DNA of 49,199 nucleotides from NCBI GenBank assembly GCA_037447655.1, contig JBBHKE010000718.1:1-49199 (forward strand). The letters run 5' to 3'. Of the stretch, positions 35,030 to 45,020 are shown piece by piece. Every line of letters begins with the position of its first letter. The stretch's first letter is position 1. The DNA is from Zygnema cylindricum (Eukaryota; Streptophyta; Zygnematophyceae; Zygnematales; Zygnemataceae). A program made the position numbers and the translations under genes. The notes below the pieces were generated by a model. The model had not been told where the DNA came from. It did no database searches and saw nothing but the letters and a program-made list of their open reading frames with translations.

Positions 35030-36998
35030 GTTGTTAAGGGAAACACAAACTTTTGTTGTCAATTTGGTTTTTTTTTTTTTTTTTACTGATTTTGTGAGCG
35101 TATTAATAAACATTGTTTGTTACAATAAATTATTGTTAGCACAAACACAAATTTGAGTTAGAAACATGGTTGAGAGTTTAATATAACTATCTTTGTGACC
35201 GCTAACAATATAAAATGTTTGTTAGTAGTATTGTTGTTACTGCAAACATAAAAATGTGTTACAAACATGGTTCGTAGTTTTATTTACCCCTTTTTGTGAG
35301 CGTTGTCACAAATATCTTTGTTAGAGCACACCCACATTTGTGTTAATAACATGGTTTAGGTCATTTTTTAACTCTCTTTGTGTGAGTTAACAATAAATTT
35401 TGTTCGTTAATATTATGTTTGTTAACGCAAACACAAATTTGTGTTGCAAAAATAGTTTATGGTTTCTTTTTGCTGATTTTGTGAGCATAATAAAAAACGT
35501 TGCTCGTTACAATAAATTATTGTAAGGGCAAACACAAATTTGAGTTATAAACATGGTTGAGAGTTTAATTTCACTAATTTGTTGTTACCGCAAACACAAA
35601 TTTGTGTTGCAAACATAATTTATGGTTTGTCTTTGCTGATTTTGTGAGCGTAATAATAAACGTTGTTTGTTACAATAAATTATTGCTAACGCAAACAAAA
35701 GTTTGAGTTATAAACATGGTTGAGAGTTTAAATTAACAACTTTTGTGAGCGCTAACAATATAAAGTGTGTGTTACAACTATTTTTGTTACCGCACACACA
35801 AACATGTGTTACAAACATGGTTCGGAGTTTATTTTACCTTTTTTATTGAGCGCGAACAGTGAACTTTCTTTGCCACAAATATCTTTGCTAGCGCAAACCC
35901 AAATTTGTGTTAGAAACACGATTTAGGGTTTTTTTCTAACTCTTTTTGTGTGCGTTAACAATAAACTTTGTTCGTTAATATTTGTGTTGTTAACGCAAAC
36001 ACAAATTTGTGTTGCAAATATAGTGTATGTTTTTTCTTTACTGATTGTGTGAGCGTAATAATAAACATTGTTCGTGACAATTAATTATTGTTTGCGCAAA
36101 CACAAATTTGAGTTATAAACATCGTTAAGAGTTAATTCTAACTATTTTTGTGATCTCTAACAGTATAAAGTGTTTGTTACCACTATTATCATTACTCTAA
36201 TCACAAAAATATGTTACAAACATGGTTCGAAGTTTATTTTACCTTTTTTATTGAGCGCGAACAATGACCTTTGGTTGTCACAAATATCTTTGTTAGTGCA
36301 AACCCAAATTTGTGTTAGAAACATGATTTGGGGTTTTTTTTAACTATTTTTGTGTGCATTAACAATAAATTTTTTCGTTAATAAATTTGTTGTTAACGCA
36401 AACACAAATTTGTGTTGCAAACAAAGTGAATGCTTCTTTTTTACTGATTGTGTGAGCGTAATAATAAACATTGTTCGTGATAATTAATTATTGTTAGGGC
36501 AAACACAAATTTAACAGAATAAAGTGTTTGTTACCACTATTGTCATTACCCCAATCACAAAAATGTGTTAGAAACATGGTTCGAAGTTTATTTAACCTTT
36601 TTTATTTATTGTTTTTCACAAATATTTTTGTTAGCCCAAACCCAAATTCGTGGCAAAAACAAAATTTTGGGTTTTTTTTACTCATTTTGCTTGCGTTAAC
36701 AATAAACTCTGCTTGTTAATAATTTTTAATGTTAACGCAAACACAAATGTGTGTTGAAAATATAGTATATGGTTTATTTTACTAATTTTGTGAGCATAAT
36801 AATAAACGTTGTTCGTTACCATAAATTATTGTTATTGCAAACACAAATTTGAGTTATAAACATGATTGAGAGTTTATTTTAACTATTTTTCTGATCGTTA
36901 ACAGTATAAATTGTCTGTTACCACTATTGTTATTATCGCAAACACAAAAATGAATTACACACATGGTTCAGAGTTTATTTTACATTTTTTGTTGAGCA
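35030..36998 (+). repeat. Satellite array, block 4
   Basis: The longest block, about 2 kb, in A-B-C-D order with landmarks near 35164, 35264, 35349, 35450, 35552, 35716, 35815, 35917, 36019, 36118, 36218, 36322, 36422, 36573, 36657, 36757, 36859 and 36959. Small deletions fuse A to D near 35575-35616 and A to B near 36510. The array ends inside a type B monomer (TTTTTTGTTGAGC), directly joined to copia coding sequence. Confidence 0.9.
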
Positions 36999-37797
36999 GA
37001 GAAATTCCAGATGGAGAAAGCAAACAGTTATAACACTCTTATGGACTTGAAGAAAGTAAGTGATGGGAGTGTAGAAGGAGGAGTGATAATATTAGATGAT
37101 TAGATGAGTCCAGAGGAGAGAGAGTTTAAGAAGTGTATTCTTACGGACATGTCTTAGGAAGCTTGATCTACTTTATGAACTATACAAGATCGAACATTGC
37201 GGCAGCAGTAGGAGTCTTAATGATCCTAGAAAGAGAAATTAGGAGGCAGCCAATAGAGTCATGAGATGTTTGGTAGGAACCAGAGGGTTGTGGTTGCATT
37301 TTGGAGGGGAACACACTGATATCACCACTTGGAGTGATGCCAATTATGGGGATGCACCTATGAGAAGATGCACTTCTGGATATGTTTTGTATGTGGGGGG
37401 AGATTCTGGTTGTTGGAGCAGTAAGCAACAAAAGGTGGTTGCCCAATCTACTATTGAGGCTGAGTATATGGCCTATTGTTCTGCTGTAAAAGAATTAATG
37501 TGGGTCAAGTCATTATTGCAAAAACTGGGATATATGAAAGAGGGAGTGCATGAAGTCTTTTGCGATAATCAAGCTGCAATTGCAATTGCAGCCAATCCAA
37601 AACATCATTTCAAAGCTAAACATATGGATATAAGATTGAGCTTCGTGAGAGAAAAAGTTGAAAATAGAATTTTGAATCTTGTGTATAGACCTGATGAAGA
37701 AATGGTGGCAGACATGATGACCAAATATGTGCCCTCTCCTAAACTAAAATATTGTAGGGAAAAATGCGAGTTGAAAGATAAATTAAAACTAGACTAG
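36999..37797 (+). pseudogene. 5'-truncated copia pol (late RT and RNase H)
   Basis: It starts mid-domain: KFQMEKANSYNTLMDLKK aligns with the connection region of the other copia copies. An in-frame stop near 37100 and a frameshift before 37260 follow, then an open frame of 178 codons (37261-37797) covers RNase H: LVGTRGLWLHFGG, TWSDANYGDAPMRR, QSTIEAEYMA, FCDNQAAIAIAANPKHH and DMMTKYVPSPKLKYCR. It is the best preserved RNase H here, with its catalytic acidic residues visible, but no upstream gene remains. Confidence 0.85.
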
Positions 37798-37810
37798 AAA
37801 ATAAGGGGAG

Positions 37811-38107
37811 TGTTGAAAATAAGTAATTTCTAGGTCTAAATTAGATAAAAAGTGAAGAGAGCGCAAGCAGTCTGTCTCCACCTCTCTCTCTCCATTCCCC
37901 ATACTTGTTCTAGTCACTAAAGGAGAGAGAGAGAGAGAGAGAGAGAGAGTAGTGGAGCCATGGCTGCCTCGGCTCCACTTGTGTAGGACTAAAGAGTGAC
38001 CTAAGTCACTTTCAACAAAAGGTTGAGTCCGGCAGGACTCGAACCCCCAACCGGCAGAGCATGGCGTAGCCGTTAGCTCTAACTGGTCTGTCGTAGAAGT
38101 TTGCTAT
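37811..38107 (+). repeat. 3' LTR of the truncated copia element
   Basis: Starts TGTTGAAAATAAG after the purine tract AAGGGGAG. It shares TTTCTAGGTCTAAA, AGTCTGTCTCC and GCCATGGCTGCC with the composite's LTRs, and has a (GA)14-like run at 37921-37949. The hAT-like element H2 interrupts it at 38108; its true end is not found. Confidence 0.7.
38028..38092 (-). other. tRNA-like module in LTR (perfect B box, antisense)
   Basis: On the minus strand GGTTCGAGTCC (38045-38035) is an exact tRNA B box, preceded by CCAGTTAGAGC (38086-38076) resembling a D-arm/A box. The T stem is partly mispaired and no 5' acceptor strand complements GGACTC, so it is a tRNA relic or SINE-like piece rather than a tRNA gene. 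Confidence 0.55.
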
Positions 38108-38115
38108 GTATTTAC

Positions 38116-38629
38116 GCGGTACGGCTCTAAGTTTTACAGGAAAACGACAGAAAAAAACCCTTACTTTATTACACAGAGATGCACCATTAGGCGTAACGAA
38201 CGCATAGAATGTTTTGAAAGAATATTAAAATTAGTTAATGATTTTCGTCCGTACTATTTCGTACATGTAAACAAAAATGAATTTTACATATTCCGCAGTT
38301 TGTACACTTTTCGTACAGTTCCTGCCTCTTTTCTTCTTATTTCGTACATTTTTGGTACAGTTTCGTACGTTTCCCGTAAAATTTATGTTCAGTTTACCGG
38401 ACAGAAAGTACGACGAAGTGCAACGTATCTTGTAGTCAAAGTCCGTACTTTTCTTGTACAAAACCGTACATTTACCGTAAAATACCGTACAGTTTTCGTA
38501 AATTGACCGTTCAGTTTAACGGACAGAAAGTACATCGCGGTTTTTTGCGATTTTTTCAACAGTCACGAATTTTACGTAGCAATCGGAAAAAAGGAAAAAA
38601 TCGCACGATTTGAACAACAGAGCTTCGTA
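38116..38629. mobile_element. hAT-like non-autonomous element H2
   Basis: GTATTTAC at 38108-38115 and 38630-38637 is an 8-bp duplication. The interior matches H1 (14329-14810) in reverse orientation over about 450 bp, including CAGTTTACCGGACAGAAAGT (38390-38409) and a related copy near 38510. Ends TACGGCTCTAAG and (reverse-complemented) TACGAAGCTCTG are imperfect inverted repeats. It sits inside a copia LTR. Confidence 0.7.
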
Positions 38630-38648
38630 GTATTTACTGGCTGCTGTA

Positions 38649-39187
38649 CACCGCGCATCGTTATTAGTGTCAAAGTTTAAATAGTGTGTAAGTAAATATA
38701 CCGTCATTGACGCTAATTAAGAATTTGAAAATTAAAAAAAAAAAGGTTTATTCTAATTTCAGTGTTAACGCTAATTTGGAACAGCAAAAATGGAAATTTT
38801 TCTGTACGATTATATACATTATTATATGTATTCGTACAAAATATAAAAAATCGTACACCGTAGTGAAATTTAAATATCCGTACATGTCAGACTTATTTAC
38901 ATGTCAGACCAATCCCGTTTTTTTAGCGCACGCTCCTATGCGAACGCGTCCGATTTAAGTCATTTTTTGTAAAATTTTCAACTAAAAAGGTACATTTATG
39001 TACGGTCTGACATCGACCGTACACCACACTATTTACATATTAATGTACTTTCGTTCTGTACGCTAATTTGTACAGAACCTCAATTAACGTCAAGGAAAAA
39101 TTAAAATCACGTATACTATTTTTGGAAAAAAATCAAAATTTTAAGAACCCAAATTAGTGACCGTGACACTAATAACGATGCGCGGTG
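38649..39187. mobile_element. TIR DNA element T6, TA duplication, at a promoter
   Basis: Both ends read CACCGCGCATCGTTATTAGT and continue GTCA: a perfect inverted repeat of 24 bp, flanked by TA (38647-38648, 39188-39189). It is 539 bp, has no coding capacity and belongs to the T1/T4 family. It stops 93 bp before the start codon of the RNA-binding protein gene, so it must lie in or beside that promoter. Confidence 0.9.
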
Positions 39188-39280
39188 TAGTGTCGCGAGA
39201 TTTCATACTCATTTGCTTCTCCAGTAGTTCCTTCGTTTGAAAGCGGTCGGATTCTTCCTGTGTTTCTTGCCGGATCTGCC

Positions 39281-42200
39281 ATGGATGGAGGGAGAGAGCC
39301 AGGCTCGGATGCAGTTGCTCCGGATTTGGAATGGGAAGATATCAAGGAGGATTGGGAAGCTGATAACAGACATGATGAGAGCATAGACGGAAGGAGAGGA
39401 GGAGAGTTGGAAAGTCGTTACGAAGGAAGGAGGATAGAGGGAAGACATGGGACACACCAGGAAGGGGAAGAAGGAGGGTATCGAAGAAGTCAGTTCGAAC
39501 GAGAGGGGGATGGAGGAGATGATATTAGGGCTGATCCGTTGGGAAATGGAGGAGAGGCTGGGCACGGGGAACAGGAGGAGGAGAGAAAGGTCAGGAGTGA
39601 GCGTAATAGAGAAGGTACGTTCTGATTTTTGTAAGATAATAGAAAGCTGTTTCTATAAAAAGAAGGAGAGGATAAATCTTTAAAATAGAGCAGATAGGTT
39701 CTGACAACTGAAGGTGTCACACCAAAGGGAATCTTTCACAGCAAGGTTTAAAAGTTTTGGAAAAGAAAGAATCTCCATGTAAGGCGATCGTTTGTATCAA
39801 ATTTATCATTTTTCTGGAAGAAAATCGACCTTTTGGCTGATAGGGAACTGTATGAAATATGGTGTAATCTTGTTATTGAGTACAGGTAATCTGAATATTG
39901 TTAATATTTGAGCAGAATTTTGCATCGTTCTAAGTAGTGGTATCCATATTTTTTATCTGCAAATGAATTATTTGTGAATCAAATTAGCTCTGAATCCACT
40001 TTGATTCTAAATCTTTACAATCACAAAGTGAAAGTCAATCAAAATAGCAATTGCCAGCTGAAATTGGAGTATGCTTAGTCCTTAGAAATGTCTGCTTCGA
40101 AATAGTGTGGATACTTTTTTTGAGGTGATAAATTACGATGGTTTAGGGTCTTAAGGGAAAGGTTTAGCTGGTGGATATGTAACTGAAACCCTTGATTGCT
40201 GGTTTTCACATTGTTAAAGGATTTTCGTATTCTTTGTTCTTTTCTACTTGCTTATCATGATCACATCTGCTATAGCCCTCGTATGTGCTTGCCCTGTTAT
40301 AGTATTGGCAAATTCTATAACAGAACGGTTTAGTCTAAGAAGTCCTGGGTTGTTTTCTATTGCTAGTTAATCTTCGCTACTCCGTGTATTGCTATTAACA
40401 TCAATGTGTTTCTTTGCCACTTAAATGATCTTTTCTCTGTGAAAACTTACAGGATTATTAATCTGATAGTTGCGATGGGAAAGGTAATTAAACTGAAAGC
40501 GAACACGTCTTGTCGGAGAAAAGATGATTAAAGTGGCGAAAAGAACATTGATGCTAATAGCGATGCATAGTGTAGTCTCATTTTTTGTTTCACATGAAGG
40601 TTTTGGATTCTCTTGTGGCGATTTGACTCTTGCGTATCAACAGATCAGTCGTGCAGTTGGGACTTTTCTTCCCTTTTGTAACTCACATCTTTGCGAGTTA
40701 TTTCAGGACACTTAATAGCAAAGGGTGTAAAGCTAAACCTGCTTTTGGGGAGACCGTTCTACATGAGTTTAGACAGTTATCAAGAGCATGAAGTCCATGT
40801 GTGTGATTTTTTTTTTCATGGAACTGTTATTTGAAAATAGTAACACTGCTCTTTCCATTTCTTTTGCATCACCGATGAGATGTACCGGAATGGGAAGCTT
40901 TAAGGTGTTTCGGAAATTTTGAGCTCCTTCCATAGTGTCGATTGCAGGTTTATACGTGGATTAGGATCTGGGTTGAACAGTCAATCATTCTGTGCATGAC
41001 TTAGAGACTTCCGATGTGCTTATCTGGAAAATTCTGTATTCACCCTTATGCCTTGCGTGTGGAGCAATCCCTCAGAAGTGTGAAGCCAATGGGGAAATAA
41101 TGGGACACTTAAAGTAGTGTCTTTTGAGCCTCCTGTTGAGTGGGACTTACAAACAATGTTGGGGGGGGTCCAAATTTTGAAACCCTTGAATTTTTTTTTT
41201 CAGCTGCAGCTAGAAAGCTCATGCAAACATTATACATTGTCCACCATCATCGGTCCAGACTATTTCTGTACCACTTCTAATTCCCCTTTTTACAGTAAAT
41301 CGGATAAATTAGTGCAACATGAATGACTAGTTAATGTCACACTTCTGATGGTCGTCACTGGACTGATAAGTTATTATTTTCTTTGTTCCCTTTGTTGTTA
41401 TTTAAGTTTGTCTGTGATTTAATGTTGTAAAAGCTTGGTAGACTAGACTCTCATTTGTCCTCTGGTGGCGTAGACTGGGCTAAAAACTGTCAAAATCTGA
41501 TAAAATAGAGCTCTGATTTGTCCCCTATACCATGAATCTCTATTAGCGTTAAGAATTAATAAGTGTGAGGACTGTTTTAGTGTTAATAGTTCTATTTTCC
41601 GGTCCAAATGACGTGGACGTTTGTGAACAGCAAAAAGAATTAGGGTTAGAAAAATAATATGCGTGTTACTAACTCTACTTTGTGTGCAGAGGGCAAAAAA
41701 ATAACTGGGGTGGAATTAGTGTAATTAACGCTAATAGCGAATCACGCTGTAGGGGTGTGGACAGGGTCAAAAACTGTCAAAACTTGGTGAAATACAACAT
41801 TGATTTGTCCTCAGGTAGTGTGACCAGGTTTTAAAATTGTCAAGATTTTGTGACATCGAGCACTGATTTTCCCTCCGGTGTTGTGGACAGGATTCAAAAC
41901 TGCATTCACTGAAGGACCAGCCACAAGCTTGTGGGAAGCTGCGGAAACTGAAGGGGTGGTCTACATCAGCCATTTAGCGAAGGAGACGACTGAAGACGAG
42001 TTAGTGGCACTCCTTAGCGACGTTGGGAAGATTAAGGTGAGGATATTTTTAAGACTTTTTGTTTGTGATAATACTTTGAGTCTTGCAGGTACGACAGGAA
42101 GATTCGGAAATGAAATTATCGGTATCGCAAGTGTGGACACATACGGTGACTTGGATAGAGTCTTTAGGTCATTCGACTTGAGCCCCATAGGGGGGTATGG

Positions 42201-45020
42201 AGTATTAGGTTTAATCCCATTTATTCATTTTGTCTTTTCTGGGCTGTACTCTCCTCTGGTTGTCCATGACTTCTGATTGAAAAGGTGCCTAATTCTCCTC
42301 TAGGCGACCTACTCGCTAGCTTGAATGAAGTGGAAAGTATTCTCGATGGGCCGTCTCTCAATGTACTTAATTGCTCAGAGAATATGGATGATGGGTGACG
42401 GAAAATCGTGGGGCATGATCACATTTGGCGAATGTTAACATTTTGGGCCAAGAATGGGATTTGACCTACACTAGTAGTCCATAGGATGAATGCTCACAGT
42501 TTGGATGATGGGAAAGCTTCAAATTTTGGGTTTTGAAGGGCCCTGAAGGGAAGGGTTATACAACTGGAGGCCATGGGACCCTCGGGCTGTATGGCAACAA
42601 TTGCTTTCATACTTAGAAAGATGGATGGTGTTGCTATGTGAGACCACTATAGATGACATTTGAACGATGGAAGTGAGCTAGTTTCACACCTGGGAATGTA
42701 TATAGGGCAATGGGGAAAAAAACTCTTCAAGAAGAAGCCTTTGGGACAGTTTTCATTTCTGGTTTTGGACTGCTTTAAGGGCAAGTGGGTCCAATTAGGG
42801 TTAAACCAATTGCAGCTCTGTCTTCCTGAGGTGAAAAGCTGGGGGACTTGCTGAGGCTGCAAGGTCGACAAAGAAGGGGGGGCTCCATCGATACAACTCA
42901 AACGAGATTCCGAAGATGGGCTTCTCGCTGCGAGAGTGGTGGTGGAGAATGGAAAGACAGCCGCTCACCTAGTGAAGTGGTTTGATGGTGCGTAACAAGA
43001 ATAGTTTTGTTTTTTCGGGTTGGATTCATTTAAGGACAATGTGTTTTAACTGGGCAGTTGCGCACAAAAAGTAGTTTTTTTTTTCGGTTTCTTTGAGGAT
43101 ATTCTGTTGAAGTGGTACGCGGCTCGCAGGAGGTTGAGGCGGAAGTTATTTTCGTTTAAATAGGGAGTTCTTTATAACCTCGGCTTTTCACAAATGTCGT
43201 TGGGGCAGATTCTGGGCCTATTTTCTTTTTAAGTGGCACCTGTCAGTCTTTTTACTTATGGATCGTTACATGTTTAGTTGTCACTTCTTTACTGAAGTAA
43301 AATTGACCTGGACCTTCAGGAATCTCGTGAGATTCAGATTTCTGCTCTTTTTGAACAGGAATTGGTTGTTCTTGCGTTTAGAAGTTGTTTCTGGATATCT
43401 TGTTGCTTTACACATTTTTTAATGAGGGTCAGATGGCTGGTATTGCAATTCAGATGCTGGAGTGATTTTTAACATTCTTACATTTAAGTGCTCTGCAAAT
43501 ATTGTTTGGATAGGATTTACAGCTGCCTAAATATGAGTTGTTGTGCAGGTTATGAGTTCAAAGGCAGTAGAATTGCAGTTGAACTTGAAAAAATGGCAGG
43601 AATCGAGGATGCGGAGAAAGGTCGCAAGGATCAATCAGATGATGGAAGGAGACAAGATCACGGTTCAGGCAGGAAGTTTGACTTGGAGTACGAAAAACGG
43701 AGAGGGAGTGCACGAGCTGGAGGGGGCTTGGATTCGATGATGAGACGGGGTCACGAGAGGGACAGAAGGGATAGTAGGGGCTTTTTTGAGTCGGGACTTC
43801 CTTTAGCCGGTCGGCCACCTTTGGGTCGGGGTCATCTTGGACCACCAGGAGGAAGGCTTGGGGATGGAGGGAGAGGGGCTGCGAGTTATGGCAGAAACAA
43901 CCCAAATGTGCCTCCCAGAGAAGGCGACTGGATTTGTTCAGATCCAATGTGAGTTCGCAGTATGGCGTTGATCTTGTTTCGGGCCTTCATCTATGGTGGT
44001 TTTGTGAACAACAATTTTGTTGGTTTTCCACTTCTATCTCTTTTGACCTCACCTCCACTCTCTCTCTTATTTCATGTGCATGCCATTCCTTCCTCTTTCC
44101 TCCCTAGCGCCTGTGTCCTCCACCACCCTCAGTCTTTCTTTCTTTCACTCACCATGTACCTATCAGATTTATCTCTCTTACTTTGTCTAACTTTGCTTTG
44201 TTGTTGTGAATTTAAATTAGAATATGAAAAAAGTGGTGATAAAAAGAAAAAGTAAATAAAAAGCAGGGATGTAGAGGAACGGCAAAGTCGCAAGTCTCCC
44301 GCTTCCGTCCTCTCTTTCTTTTCCTTTCTGCGATACTTCAGGACTTGCTGAATTCTTCCTGATACTTTTTGTTAAATTGACAGGTGTGGAAATCTGAATT
44401 TTGCTCGACGAACCCACTGCAACCAGTGCATGCAGCCAAGGAGAGACCCTCTCGGGCGACCTCCTCGAGACATTGAACCTTCCCTCCCACCCTTTGCCGG
44501 ACCTGTAAGACCAATAAGACCACCTTTTGTTGGAGGTCGTGGACCTTACGGTAGAGGTTTTGACCCCAGGAGTGAACCTCTAAGAGAAGGTTTTGAGGGT
44601 TGGGGAGACACAAGGCCTCCACCGTTTCATCCTATGGAGTACGAGCGTGATGTTGGAATACGAAGGGGAGACTATTATGGAAGTTCCGGGGGAAGGGATT
44701 ATCGACCGCATGAAAGGGAGAGAGAGAGGCCCCGGTATGATGAAGTAGATCGCCCTCGTAGAGTCGAAGATGTGTCGGCGAGAGGATATAGCGATCGCGA
44801 GAGGAGAAGTGATTTCCGGGAAGAGAGATCAAGAGACAGGTTTCGTGACAGTGATCGTGACGCTGCTCCATACCGTAGAGGAAGCCCTCCGATTGGACGA
44901 GAGTCACGGGATTCACGTGTTAGAAGTCGTTCACCCGACAGACGAGTGATAAGAGAGCCCACTCGAGATTATTACCGCGGTGTGGATGAGAGAAGAGGAG
45001 GGAGACGCGAGCGATTCTAG
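39281..45020 (+). CDS. TAF15-type RNA-binding protein (RRM, RanBP2 zinc finger, RG-rich)
   Basis: Exons 39281-39614, 41891-42036, 42864-42987, 43549-43948 and 44384-45020, all GT-AG, phases 1, 0, 1, 2, giving 546 aa. Residues 1-130 are acidic and Gly/Arg-rich. An RRM spans about 134-218, with RNP2-like VYISHL, LLAARVVVEN in the RNP1 strand, and HLVKWFDGYEFKGSRIAVEL at its end. A glycine/arginine linker follows, then a RanBP2-type zinc finger with W329 and C331, C336, C347, C350 plus N340. The tail 351-546 is Arg/Asp/Gly/Ser-rich with RSRSPDRR. This layout matches plant TAF15/FUS-like proteins, nuclear RNA and single-stranded DNA binders linked to TFIID and splicing. The ATG has GCCATGG context. 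Intron 1 (2.3 kb) contains two MITEs and a tandem repeat. Confidence 0.88.
40380..40572. mobile_element. Intronic MITE T7, TA duplication
   Basis: Left end CTCCGTGTATTGCTATTAAC and right end reverse-complemented CACTATGCATCGCTATTAGC share TTGCTATTAACATCAATG-type cores; TA flanks both sides (40378-40379, 40573-40574). 193 bp, the smallest family member, within intron 1 of the RNA-binding protein gene. Confidence 0.7.
41458..41900. repeat. 63-bp tandem repeat spanning a splice acceptor
   Basis: Four copies of a unit holding GTGTGGACAGG, TCAAAAACTGTCAAAACTTG and TGATTTGTCCTC. The acceptor-like motifs end at 41478 (GACTGG), 41764 (GGACAG), 41827 (ACCAG) and 41890 (GGACAG, the real exon 2 acceptor). 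The spacing is 63, 63, and 62 once the 224 bp added by the MITE at 41528-41749 are removed. Exon 2 therefore starts inside the last copy. Confidence 0.85.
41528..41749. mobile_element. Intronic MITE T8, TA duplication
   Basis: Left TACCATGAATCTCTATTAGC and right reverse-complemented CAGCGTGATTCGCTATTAGC are inverted repeats; TA flanks both sides. It interrupts the 63-bp tandem repeat exactly, which confirms its borders and the 2-bp duplication. 222 bp. Confidence 0.88.

Noticed and set aside
19180-36998. CRISPR-like array
   Set aside because: Units are contiguous monomers of about 100 bp without unique spacers, and the genome is plainly eukaryotic.
38028-38092. Functional tRNA gene
   Set aside because: The B box is perfect but the T stem mispairs and no acceptor stem can form; it is kept only as a tRNA-like module.
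40524-40715. Small plus-strand gene of 63 codons in intron 1
   Set aside because: It starts inside a MITE and has no recognisable product.
43558-44916. Minus-strand frames of 90-130 codons opposite the RNA-binding protein exons
   Set aside because: They are antisense shadows of the Arg/Gly-rich exons, which have matched splice sites and clear domains on the plus strand.
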